A DNA stretch of 34,273 bases from Gammaproteobacteria bacterium (GCA_007694905.1 REEU01000131.1:1-34273); one strand, 5' to 3'; positions 8,823-17,764 are shown, numbered from the stretch's first letter. Notes: generated by a model not told the origin, from the sequence alone. A program made the numbers and translations.

Positions 8823-9875
8823 TCAGCGCGGTATGTAGCCGCGGGTGCCGTCCGCGAACACTTGCACCTGATCCCAGATCTGACCGTCGATATGGACCTC
8901 GCCGGTCCTCGGTATCCGCACGCCGGCGGGAACGTCGGCGACGACCGGGGCACCGATCAATGGCAGCTGCAAGGCCTGCCCCGGTTGCCGGCCCGCGGTG
9001 TAGGTACCGCGCGCTGGCCGCACCTGATACTGCAGGGTCGCCATACGGGCGTAAAAGGGATCATGCACGTAGGCGGGCGGGTCATTGCGCCCGAACGGCG
9101 TCAACTCCAGCCACTCGCCACCGCCGATCACGGCAGAAACGGCCACGCTGTATTCCGGTTTAAGGTTCATCACCCACGGAGCGTGGTGATCGGGAAAGGC
9201 CCGGAGCAGCCGCGCTTCGTTCGTCATGTTCGGGTAGTGGTCGAGGTGGAGGGAGCGCAGGCGCTGATAGCGTGTTCCGACGATTCGCAGCCCCGCGGGT
9301 TCGAAATCGGCCCGATCCGGCTGTCTTGATACCCGCTGAGCGAGCTGACCGACATTCGAAGGAAAGCCGTCGATCACCTGCACGCCTTCATCCGTGCGAT
9401 AGATCAGGGTCGGATAAGAGACGCGATAGCCGGGCTGCACGGCCGAGAGCTGCTCCAGCAGGCTCATGACGACTCGATGGTTGTAGCTTACGGCAGCCCG
9501 CCCGATGGCGGCGTCGACGCTGCCGCCGCGACCGGCGAAGGCGTTCGTCACTGCCGTGCCGTTGCGCTCCGAAACCACATGATCGGCATGGGGTCCGCGG
9601 CTCGGAACCCAGCGCAGTTCGAAATCGGAGGTCAGTGCCCGGCTCTCCTCATGCAGACGCCGGCTCCAGCTGCAGTCAGTGCTGTAGACCACGTAGATGG
9701 GGCGCTCCGAGCCGTTGCCGTCCCGTGCCCAGACAGCGTGTTCCACCGTTTCCAGCAACAGATCGGCCGCCGGGCCGGGCGGAATCAGCAGGTGCCGGCT
9801 GCCGTCGCCGTGTCCTGGCATCGGCACCAGCATGAGAGCGGCCAGCAGGGCGCTGGCGAAGAGGCGTGTGACCAT
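8823..9875 (-). CDS. Secreted thioredoxin-fold (DsbC/DsbG-like) protein with CxxS site and SH3-like tail
   Basis: 350 residues. A signal peptide (MVTRLFASALLAALMLVPMPGHG) directs export. Residues ~58-160 resemble the catalytic domain of DsbC/DsbG: IYVVYSTDCSWSRRLHEES parallels the DsbC block around its CxxC, and SYPTLIY (~153-159) gives the expected cis-Pro. The second Cys is Ser, so the site is C68-S-W-S71, and C68 is the only cysteine in the protein. The last ~80 residues (GEVHIDGQIWDQVQVFADGTRGYI) look like a bacterial SH3-like domain. Single-Cys CxxS folds cannot act as ordinary disulfide isomerases; a mixed-disulfide, binding or structural role is inferred. GAGGAG lies 8 nt before ATG 9875. 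It sits downstream of the HTH-TM-TPR regulator on the same strand. Confidence 0.75.
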   Translation of the reverse strand: MVTRLFASALLAALMLVPMPGHGDGSRHLLIPPGPAADLLLETVEHAVWARDGNGSERPIYVVYSTDCSWSRRLHEESRALTSDFELRWVPSRGPHADHVVSERNGTAVTNAFAGRGGSVDAAIGRAAVSYNHRVVMSLLEQLSAVQPGYRVSYPTLIYRTDEGVQVIDGFPSNVGQLAQRVSRQPDRADFEPAGLRIVGTRYQRLRSLHLDHYPNMTNEARLLRAFPDHHAPWVMNLKPEYSVAVSAVIGGGEWLELTPFGRNDPPAYVHDPFYARMATLQYQVRPARGTYTAGRQPGQALQLPLIGAPVVADVPAGVRIPRTGEVHIDGQIWDQVQVFADGTRGYIPR

Positions 9876-10016
9876 GGCGCGTTCTCCTCGTGAACGCTCC
9901 CGGACTGCGTGGCGGCGGGAGCTGAAGACTTGGCACGGAGGAGCATGGCGCTGCGGCCCTTGCGGGCGCATCGCAGGATTAAGGGCGTTAGCGTCAGATA
10001 GCGGCAGAGACGCGCA

Positions 10017-10036
10017 GCCGCGGATTACTCCGCGGC
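10017..10036 (-). terminator. Perfect hairpin spanning the regulator stop codon
   Basis: GCCGCGGA (10017-10024) and TCCGCGGC (10029-10036) form a perfect 8-bp stem with a 4-nt loop that contains the stop codon of the upstream regulator gene. No T run follows on the minus strand, so it may stabilise the 3' end or assist Rho rather than act as an intrinsic terminator. The rest of the gap up to 9876 shows nothing else I can support. Confidence 0.4.
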
Positions 10037-12058
10037 GAGCAGCGTCCTGAGTGAGGCCAGTTCCGGCGTGCTGGCGTAGCCGCTGCAGTGGGCGACCGCC
10101 TGCTCGAACGCGGCCAGCGCCCGCTCCGGACGGCCGTGCTGCAACCATGCCTTGGCCAGGCGGATGGCCGGTCCCGGCTCCAGGTCGCGGTTCGCAACGT
10201 CACGCAGATCGTCCACGATCCGGTTGGCAGCGGTCGTAGGTACGGTTTCGGGGGCGAGCTGCAGCAGCATGGTGTAGTAGTAGGCGCGGGAGGCGCGATC
10301 AGCCGGCGTCTCTATGCCCTGCAGGACGTCCCGTTCCGCGATCTCGGCTGCTTTGACGAAGGCTTCGATGGCACTGCCTTCCTCACCGCTCAGCAGGTAG
10401 GCATCCGCCAGATTGCCCCACATCTCGTGGATTTCCGGTTCCCCCACCGCGGTGAGGCGGTTGATGGCACGCTGGCGCAGGGCGGCGGATTGCTCGAAGT
10501 CGCCGAGCAGGTACAGCAGCATGCCGAGGAACTCGTCACCGACGTAGGAGTGGGGCGCCACGTCCCGCGCACGCTCGTAGGCCCAGCGGGCCTCGGGCAG
10601 CTCATCCGCACAGAAATGGAAGGTGCCGAGGTTGGCGAGCACGAACTCGTTCTCGTCCCGTTCCAGGGCGATCTGTGCAGCGGCGATGGCGGCGTCGATG
10701 TCGCCGGCGAAGTACTCGAGAATGGCGAGCCAGAACGGCGGCTTCCAGAAGCCAGGGTCGGCCGCGGTGGCGCGTTGCGCGGCCGCTTTCGCCAGCGCAA
10801 GTTCCTCGCGTTCCCGCTCGCTGCGGAAGCGCTGCAGCCGGGTGGCGGCCAGGCCCACCAGCGCCGCGCTGTTGTCCGGGTGCTCGGCCAGCAGCGCTTC
10901 GAGTACTTCGAGCGACTCGTCCAGACGTCCCGTGACCCGGTAATAGTGTGCCTGCGCAATGCGGGTCGCCGCTGCCTCGGGCGCAAGCTGCAGGGCCCGC
11001 CCACAGGCCAGTGCAGCATCCGATAATGCGCGCTGGGCATCCTCCATCCAGTATTCCTCCAGCAGCGCTTCGCAGAGCCCGGCGTGGGCGTCCGCATAGT
11101 TGGCGTCCTGGCGCAGGGCGGCCTCGAAACGGCTCTGGGCGCGACGGATGTTGAGCTCGCTGGCCGGACCATCCAGGTGCACCCGGCCCTCGAGGTAGTA
11201 GTCCTGAATCGGAGCCAACGGGTAATGCCGGGGCCAGTCGCTGCTGCCTGCGGGCAGTCCCAGCGCGTGGGCGATGGCGCGCGCGGCCGCATTCGCGACG
11301 TCCGTGGTGCGCCCGGGGAGGTCCGACGCCGGAACCGTCTCCGCCCACACCTGCTGCCGCAGGCCGCCACTGTAGAGGTACACGCGAATGCCGCTGAAGC
11401 GGCCCAGGGTGTGGATCTCGCCGTCGACGATGGCCTGCGCGCGCAGGCGCCGCGCGGCGTCCTCAGGGTCCAGGCCGTCGATCAGGATCGTTGCCGTGGG
11501 CGACGCGAGTTGGAAGTGCTCGCCGAGTTCGCTGCGCAGCGTCCCCGTGAAGCGGTCGCCCTCGTCACCGGGAAAGGGCTGCAGCACCAGCGTGGGGGAC
11601 GCGCGCCGCAGAGGTGAGCCGATCTGGTTCGCTGTCTGTGCCGCCTCCAGGAGTCCGCGGTCGGTGGCGGATGTGATCCACCAGATGCCGCCGCTCAGCA
11701 GCACAAGGATGAGCAGGGCAGGAAGCGCGCGCGAGCGCATTGCCAGGGACGGCACCCCTGGTGACGGCTGCGCGCCGTTTCCTGTCTCGGGTTCGGGTTC
11801 GTCAGAGGTCTTGTAGAGGGTCCACGCCTCGGTGCCTAGGGCGCGCGCGACCCGTTCCAGGGTCTGCAGCTCGACGGGCTGCTCGCGGAACACGCGGCTG
11901 ACCAGATCCTTCGGCGCGTGGTCGAGTTCTTCCAGGTCGGCGATGCGCTCAGCCAGCGCGGCCTGACTGCGAAAGCCTGCCTCGGTCAGGGCGTGGTACA
12001 GACGAGGCCTTGAGGCGCGAACGCCCCGCTTGCGGCTGCTCTGGCTCGGGGTCGCCAT
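10025..12058 (-). CDS. Membrane-anchored HTH regulator with TolB-N/FlgO-like and TPR periplasmic part
   Basis: 677 residues. Residues ~17-85 resemble a XRE/lambda-repressor helix-turn-helix (GFRSQAALAERIADLE, then DLVSRVFREQP as possible recognition helix, then LQTLERVARALG). One transmembrane helix lies at ~111-131 (ALPALLILVLLSGGIWWIT). After it, residues ~150-270 (TLVLQPFPGDEGDRFTGTLRSELG to ARAIAHALG) resemble the beta/alpha domain found in CadC-like and adenylate-cyclase-like TPR proteins. From ~280 to the end are tetratricopeptide-type helix pairs (YYLEGRVHLDG, AAALRQDANYADAHAGLCEALL and others). The layout is that of a one-component transmembrane regulator: cytoplasmic DNA binding, periplasmic sensing. 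CadC uses a winged helix; here the N-terminal domain is XRE-like. The upstream region carries repeated GTTA/TAAC boxes. Confidence 0.8.
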   Translation of the reverse strand: MATPSQSSRKRGVRASRPRLYHALTEAGFRSQAALAERIADLEELDHAPKDLVSRVFREQPVELQTLERVARALGTEAWTLYKTSDEPEPETGNGAQPSPGVPSLAMRSRALPALLILVLLSGGIWWITSATDRGLLEAAQTANQIGSPLRRASPTLVLQPFPGDEGDRFTGTLRSELGEHFQLASPTATILIDGLDPEDAARRLRAQAIVDGEIHTLGRFSGIRVYLYSGGLRQQVWAETVPASDLPGRTTDVANAAARAIAHALGLPAGSSDWPRHYPLAPIQDYYLEGRVHLDGPASELNIRRAQSRFEAALRQDANYADAHAGLCEALLEEYWMEDAQRALSDAALACGRALQLAPEAAATRIAQAHYYRVTGRLDESLEVLEALLAEHPDNSAALVGLAATRLQRFRSEREREELALAKAAAQRATAADPGFWKPPFWLAILEYFAGDIDAAIAAAQIALERDENEFVLANLGTFHFCADELPEARWAYERARDVAPHSYVGDEFLGMLLYLLGDFEQSAALRQRAINRLTAVGEPEIHEMWGNLADAYLLSGEEGSAIEAFVKAAEIAERDVLQGIETPADRASRAYYYTMLLQLAPETVPTTAANRIVDDLRDVANRDLEPGPAIRLAKAWLQHGRPERALAAFEQAVAHCSGYASTPELASLRTLLAAE

Positions 12059-12106
12059 TCCTTCGACACCCTTCTCCGGCGGCCGTCCCTCGGCCCGGGC
12101 CGACTT

Positions 12107-12185
12107 TTATAACACAGCATTAACAAGCTCGGGAAACCGTCGATTTCGCCCTATCTGCCGTTACCTGCTGATAACCGCTGTTAGC
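12107..12185. promoter_or_regulatory. Divergent control region with GTTA/TAAC boxes
   Basis: This AT-richer stretch lies between the HTH-TM-TPR regulator and the divergent lipoprotein gene. It has a TTATAA (12107-12112) usable as a -10 on either strand, TAAC at 12110-12113 and 12121-12124 (11 bp apart), GTTA at 12160-12163, TAAC at 12172-12175 (a GTTA-N8-TAAC palindrome) and GTTA at 12180-12183 (20 bp from the first GTTA). Spacings of about one and two helical turns suit an operator array. The regulator itself is the obvious candidate binder; this is inference. Confidence 0.4.
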
Positions 12186-12256
12186 TGTCGATGACCGCTA
12201 CGTCACGACGCGGCACGGTGGATCCCATCGGTATCAGCCACGTCAGAGGGACGTGC

Positions 12257-12550
12257 ATGTATCGCATTCGGGTGAGCGCGCTGTTGCTGGCCACCGTGAT
12301 CACGCTGGTCGGGTGCGGCCGGGACGATCTGGTGGGGGCGTACGAGGACGATCTGGGCATGACCCGCTATGAGTTCCACGGCAAGGGACAGGCGCATCTC
12401 ACCGTCCTCGGCGCCACCGTCGTGGCGGAATACCACCTCGATGGCGACCGGGTCCTGGTGACGGGACCGCAGGGCACGCTGGTGCTGACGCGGCGGGACG
12501 ACCGGCTCTACGGTCCGATGGGCATGGAGCTCAAGCGGCAGATGCCCTGA
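12257..12550 (+). CDS. Small putative lipoprotein
   Basis: 97 residues. The N-terminus (MYRIRVSALLLATVITLVGC) has a lipobox LVGC with the acylated Cys at position 20. The remaining ~77 residues are beta-rich (YEFHGKGQAHLTVLGATV, EYHLDGDRVLVTGPQGTLVL) and resemble small repeated-strand lipoproteins of unknown function. AGAGGG before ATG 12257 supports this start; an upstream ATG at 12191 in the same frame lacks both a good ribosome site and a signal peptide at the right place. It is the first gene divergent from the membrane regulator and is followed by a secreted repeat protein, so the three may form one envelope system. Confidence 0.8.
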   Translation: MYRIRVSALLLATVITLVGCGRDDLVGAYEDDLGMTRYEFHGKGQAHLTVLGATVVAEYHLDGDRVLVTGPQGTLVLTRRDDRLYGPMGMELKRQMP

Positions 12551-12668
12551 CTGCCCGGAGGCGCACCGACACCCGATAACTGCCCGAGAAGCCCGCCAGG
12601 TATCGATGTGGCCGGCAGGCTTTGACGTGACGCTCGATCTGGCACTGCACCTTGGGAGGAATTACAGC

Positions 12669-14723
12669 ATGCGCCGCAAACATCATCCCCTCTTCGCTGT
12701 CGTCCTCGGCCTCGCATGGTCGCTGGCCGTGACTGCCGCGCCCCACGCCGGCACGCCGGAAGTCGCGGCAGACGCTCCGGAAATTGCGGGCCTGCGCCTC
12801 GGCATGACCCCGGACGAGGTGATTGCTGTGCTGCAGGCGCATCGGCCCCAGCTGGAGATCCGGCAGATCAACATGCAGCAGTCCGCGCGCGATGCCCGTG
12901 GCCGCAATGTGGTGGTGGGGGAGTTCCTTGGTGAGATCAATGCCACGCGTCTTCCCAATCACCTGCGTGGCGAGCGCGACCCGATGCTGTATTTCAACGT
13001 CGTGTTCCCCGGCCCGCCGGCCGAGCCGCGGGCGATCTTCGTCGCCCATATGCTGGAACACCCCCAGGGGCTCGGACCAAGCCTCGACAGGGTGGTCGGA
13101 GAAATTGAGGACAGGCACGGCGAGCCGCGCTTCAAGGAGAGTGACGGCCGCATCTACAGTGCGCTGTGGCGGGCGGAGGAGCCGGCGGTGTCGACCGGGG
13201 AAATGCAGCGGTATGCCAGCCAGGCCGGTAGCCGGGCGCAGGGGCTCAACTCGGCCATGGCCGGCAGATTGCACAACGTCTTGCCGATCAGGCTCGGCGG
13301 CGCCGATCGGACGCCGCCGGGGCCCCACCTCGGGTACCAGGTCAACACCGCCCGGGGGACGGTCGTCCGGATCGCTGCCTATCTCAGTGATGATCCGGCG
13401 CGCATCGAGCAGATGAAAGCGGACACCGCCGCCCATGCGACCGGAGGCGGTCAGCAGCAGGCCCGGGAGGAGTCGCCTGCCACCGGAACGGCCCGACCCA
13501 TCGATGCCCTCGGCGTGCTGTGGTCCTATTACAAGCTCTCCGGCACCACGCCTGACTTCGAGGAAATGGCCAAGCGCCTGCGCCGCGTCGAGCAGGCCGG
13601 CGACTTCGATCGCGACAGGGTCCTGGCGGCGGAGGCCGCCGAGCTGCAGGCGGCGTTCCAGGCCTTCGACCACAGCGGGCCCTTTACCGTGAACGTGCAG
13701 ACCCGGCTGGACTACCTCGAAGATCGCGAGCAGGTCGCCATCCAGTTCTTCGAACCCGGCCGAGTTTTGCCGTTCGACCCCTTCGTGCAGCGCATTGACG
13801 GCCGCGAACATCGCCTTTCCATGATGGCGCAGTACGGCGATCGCTATCAGCGCCGCCTCGCGATCACCAACAGGGAGGCGGCACGTTACGTGCCCTTGCC
13901 GCGGGACCGGGCACGGATGTTTGCCACGCCGCAGGGCTGGAGCCCGCAGGCCGCGATAATGGAAATCACCTTGCGGCTGGAGGGCGCGGTGCCCGGATCG
14001 GGTGCGGCCTCGGGCAGCATGCTGCTGGCGCAGGTCGAGTCTATTCGGCTGACACCGGGCGGCCAGGCACGCCAGGCGCGGCAGACCCAGGCCCAGGCCT
14101 GGCCTTTCGGTGATGCCATCGCCGTTGCGGCCGGCGGTGAGTTCGTGCGCAACATCGACGACATGCTGGTGCTGCACGCCTACCACAAGCTGCGCAATGA
14201 ACCGATCGACTTCGCCGCGCTCGCGGGCACGACGATCTATGTCAACGCGGTGGATTTCTTCGATCGCGAGGACGCGCAGCGCGCTGAGGCTGCGCGGCTG
14301 CAGGCGGGCTTCGACGCCGTGGATCCCCGCGGAACCTACGCCATGACCGCGACTGCGAGGCTGGAATACGAGCTCGACCAGGAGCGCTTCCGCGTGTCGA
14401 TCTTCGCTCCGGACAGCAGCATGACGTTCCAGCCGCTGCGCGGGCTGCCGCTGGTTCCGGCCCAGACCCGCACCCTGCCGCTCAACCTGCGCCGCAACTA
14501 CCTGCTGCAGTTCTCGAACGCGGATGCGTTGCGCTATGTGCCGCTGCCCCGCGATCGGGCGGCACGCATCGACGGGGTGGGGCAGCGCGGTTTCGTGCAG
14601 GGCCCTGCCGAGATCGTAGTGCGCTTTGTCGGCACGGGCGATCCGGTGCCTGGTTCACGCGGCGGCAACGTACTGCGGGCGGAAGTGATCTCGGTGAGTT
14701 ACGCGCAGCTCGGGCTGCCCTGA
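12669..14723 (+). CDS. Secreted protein of unknown function with two internal repeats
   Basis: 684 residues starting at ATG 12669 with GGAGGA upstream. Signal peptide: MRRKHHPLFAVVLGLAWSL, cleaved near VTAAPHA. Residues ~35-240 form an N-terminal domain opening with IAGLRLGMTPDEVIAVL, a pattern seen in SmpA/BamE-like and related envelope proteins. Two modules follow: ~287-417 and ~504-634. Shared landmarks are YKL or HKL, an FDR block, AAELQAAFQAFD versus AARLQAGFDAVD, and the closing motif RYVPLPRDRA in both. They are separated by a low-complexity linker rich in Gln and Ala (QARQARQTQAQA). I do not recognise the family with confidence. It follows the small lipoprotein and precedes a tiny overlapping ORF. 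Confidence 0.8.
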   Translation: MRRKHHPLFAVVLGLAWSLAVTAAPHAGTPEVAADAPEIAGLRLGMTPDEVIAVLQAHRPQLEIRQINMQQSARDARGRNVVVGEFLGEINATRLPNHLRGERDPMLYFNVVFPGPPAEPRAIFVAHMLEHPQGLGPSLDRVVGEIEDRHGEPRFKESDGRIYSALWRAEEPAVSTGEMQRYASQAGSRAQGLNSAMAGRLHNVLPIRLGGADRTPPGPHLGYQVNTARGTVVRIAAYLSDDPARIEQMKADTAAHATGGGQQQAREESPATGTARPIDALGVLWSYYKLSGTTPDFEEMAKRLRRVEQAGDFDRDRVLAAEAAELQAAFQAFDHSGPFTVNVQTRLDYLEDREQVAIQFFEPGRVLPFDPFVQRIDGREHRLSMMAQYGDRYQRRLAITNREAARYVPLPRDRARMFATPQGWSPQAAIMEITLRLEGAVPGSGAASGSMLLAQVESIRLTPGGQARQARQTQAQAWPFGDAIAVAAGGEFVRNIDDMLVLHAYHKLRNEPIDFAALAGTTIYVNAVDFFDREDAQRAEAARLQAGFDAVDPRGTYAMTATARLEYELDQERFRVSIFAPDSSMTFQPLRGLPLVPAQTRTLPLNLRRNYLLQFSNADALRYVPLPRDRAARIDGVGQRGFVQGPAEIVVRFVGTGDPVPGSRGGNVLRAEVISVSYAQLGLP

Positions 14724-14881
14724 TGCGTGAGCTGAGTGCCGCCCAGCCAACGCCGGAGGTCGAGGTCGTCGCCGCTGAGCGCGCTCGTTGGGAGCGGTCG
14801 GTGGAGGTGCGCCCGGTGCCGGCGCAAGTTCAGATGTCACCCGCGACGGCGGAACGGGCCTCGGGTCCGCCGCCGTTGTGA
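14723..14881 (+). CDS. Small overlapping ORF, 52 residues, unknown
   Basis: The start overlaps the stop of the upstream secreted repeat protein as TGATG, an arrangement used for translational coupling. The peptide (MRELSAAQPTPEVEVVAAER then Trp-Glu-Arg and a Pro-rich tail) has no signal, membrane segment or recognised domain. It could be a real coupled small protein or a chance frame in GC-rich DNA. The following 116 bp to 14997 show no feature I can support. Confidence 0.3.
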   Translation: MRELSAAQPTPEVEVVAAERARWERSVEVRPVPAQVQMSPATAERASGPPPL

Positions 14882-14997
14882 GGCTGGATCAGGCAGGCTG
14901 TCGTCGCCATCGCCTGTCTCTGGCTGCAGGGCGCGTCGCGCGCTGAGACCGATCGCGCCACAATGGCGGCGTCTTCGGTTCGCGGGACGCTCGCGGC

Positions 14998-15322
14998 ATG
15001 GCCGCTTTCCTCAACGCATTCACCAGCTACTTCGTGATCATCGATCCCATCGGTGCCGCGCTGATCTTCACCGCCGGTCCGGGGGCCCTGACGCTGACGG
15101 TCCTGCTGATGGCGGACGCACCGGAGCTCGCCGGACAGGCCATGGTGCTGCTTGCAGCGGCGACAGTGCTGGTCATCACCTGGGTGGCGGCGCTGTCTGC
15201 GGGTTGGATCCGGCGCGCGGTGGGGCGGACCGGGGGACGAGGTGATCAAGCGCCTGCTGGGCGTCATCCTGGCGGCGCTGGCAATCCAGTTCGTCGCCAA
15301 CGGCGTGCGCGGCCTGCTGTAG
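14998..15322 (+). pseudogene. Decayed marC family gene: internal deletion plus frameshift
   Basis: The first ~20 codons encode the N-terminus of a MarC-family inner-membrane protein (MAAFLNAFTSYFVIIDPIG). The frame then jumps directly to the later block TAGPGALTLTVLLMAD, which normally lies roughly 100 residues further on, so the middle helices are missing. After AVGRTG the frame is broken: removing one G from the G5 run at 15232-15236 restores GDEVIKRLLGVILAALAIQF and a stop at 15320-15322, which is the normal MarC C-terminus. Without that correction the frame runs as nonsense to 15369. MarC proteins have six membrane helices and unknown function; what is left cannot fold that way. The frameshift alone could be a sequencing error, but the internal deletion would remain. 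Confidence 0.82.
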
Positions 15323-15401
15323 CAAGGCGCGACGGCGCAGAGTGTTTGCTGGGTCCACTCTGGCGGTAGACTGTAGTCCGGTGACGCGGGAGAGACAGGC
15401 C

Positions 15402-16229
15402 ATGCAGGCTCAGGCTGAGATTCACTGCCATGCGACCATGAACTACGCCCTCGGTGCGGGCGAGGGAACGGCTGCCGTTGAGGTTCCGATTCATGATGCC
15501 CGGGGTGCGAAGCTGCCGTTCGCCGAGTGCGGTTTTCAGCTCGTCGACCACGCCCTGCCGAGGACCGATTCCTTCGATCCGGCCGAGCTGTCCGCCGTCC
15601 ACGGTCCGGTGATCGCGGAACTCGCGCAGGCGCTGTCGGGCTGCGACCGGACCCTGATCTACCCGCCCATCGTGCGCAGTCCGAGGATGGCCGAGAAGGT
15701 GGCGGACTATGCACCCATCACGTTCGTGCACTCGGACTTCACCGATGATTACCGTTACATGGTGGAGGATCCGGAGCGCCCCTATGCCGCCTACATCCAG
15801 CCGCTGCTGGCGCAGGCGGGATTGAGCCAGCGTGACGTCGCGCTGGCCGACCGCGTGCTGATGCTGCAGTTCTGGCGCAATCTTGGAGCCGAGCGGCCGG
15901 ATCATCCCCTGGCGATCTGCGATGCGCGCAGCGTGCCGCGCGGCGACCTGCTGCCGTTCGTGGTGCCGGAATACGGCGGCTTGCACCTGGAGTTCGAAAC
16001 GTTCGGAGTGCGTGCGCCCAAGAACCCGTCAGACCATCACTGGTACACGTATCCGGGCATGAAGCACGATGAAGTGCTGGTGTTCCGGACCTACGACAGC
16101 CGCTGTGTGGAACAGGAACAGCCGTTCTGGACGCCGCACTCGGCCTTTCGCGATCCCCGCGCCGGGCCTGATGCGCCGGCGCGGGAGAGCCTCGAGATCC
16201 GCATTCTCTGTCTGTTCACCGGGCACTGA
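15402..16229 (+). CDS. CmcJ/NvfI family (AsaB-like) putative Fe(II)/2-oxoglutarate oxygenase
   Basis: 275 residues. The family is known from cephamycin CmcJ and fungal enzymes such as AsaB and NvfI. Visible blocks: RTLIYPPIVRSPRMAEKVADY (substrate-side), FVHSDFTDDY with an H-x-D pair (H110, D112), FWRNLG, ICDARSV, then PFWTPHSAFRDP with a later His (H246), and ESLEIRILCLF with an Arg (R267). H-x-D ... H plus Arg fits the metal and 2-oxoglutarate sites of this fold. A ribosome site GGGAGAG supports ATG 15402; a possible promoter -10 TAGACT lies at 15366-15371. No biosynthetic cluster surrounds it, so it is probably a stand-alone tailoring or catabolic enzyme of unknown substrate. Confidence 0.82.
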   Translation: MQAQAEIHCHATMNYALGAGEGTAAVEVPIHDARGAKLPFAECGFQLVDHALPRTDSFDPAELSAVHGPVIAELAQALSGCDRTLIYPPIVRSPRMAEKVADYAPITFVHSDFTDDYRYMVEDPERPYAAYIQPLLAQAGLSQRDVALADRVLMLQFWRNLGAERPDHPLAICDARSVPRGDLLPFVVPEYGGLHLEFETFGVRAPKNPSDHHWYTYPGMKHDEVLVFRTYDSRCVEQEQPFWTPHSAFRDPRAGPDAPARESLEIRILCLFTGH

Positions 16230-16262
16230 GCCCAGCTGCACGGATCCGGCGGTGGGCCGGGA

Positions 16263-17372
<1,110 letters not shown>

Positions 17373-17496
17373 TCAGGGGCAGCTGGGATGGGTCTCATAA
17401 AGGGGTGCCCGCCCCCGCCGGGGGGAGCGGGAGCGGGCGACACGGGGCAGGACCGGAGCGAAGCGGGGGGAGGGGGATGCTCCGCTCCGATCAGGC

Positions 17497-17685
17497 TCAG
17501 GCGGCTTGGCGCCCTGCCTCCCGTGTTTCGAGAAGCGTTTCGAGCTCGTCGGCGCCACCGAGGGCCTGGCCGTCGATGAACACCTGCGGGCTGCTGCGCT
17601 TTTCGAGCATGCCATCACGGATGACCTCGGAGCCGATTTCGGGGACCTGCTGGCCCTCACGGTTCTGGAATCGGTTGTCGCTCAC
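17497..17685 (-). pseudogene. Internally deleted remnant of a peroxiredoxin-glutaredoxin hybrid gene
   Basis: A 62-codon frame beginning with GTG 17685 behind a good ribosome site (AGGAGA). Residues 8-16 (NREGQQVPE) match the N-terminus of Prx5-glutaredoxin hybrid proteins, and residues 32-53 (SPQVFIDGQALGGADELETLL) match the last part of their glutaredoxin domain, including the cis-Pro and the GG motif. Residues ~20-30 (EVIRDGMLEKR) may be a leftover of the block before the glutaredoxin domain. About 180 residues with the peroxidatic Cys and the CxxC are missing. It cannot be a working peroxidase or glutaredoxin; it may still be translated. An alternative is a genuine small glutaredoxin-tail protein. 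An OxyR-like site lies upstream. Confidence 0.65.
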
Positions 17686-17764
17686 AGCGTCTCCTGAATG
17701 AGGGGCACGACTCGGCAGGTGGCTCGAAAAGAGTCAGTGTGGCCGAGCGGTCAGCGTAGGTAAA

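Noticed and set aside
17408-17438. GC-rich inverted repeat downstream of the peroxiredoxin-glutaredoxin remnant as an intrinsic terminator.
   Set aside because: Pairing is imperfect and the run after it on the minus strand is mixed C and T, so it is too weak to list as a feature.
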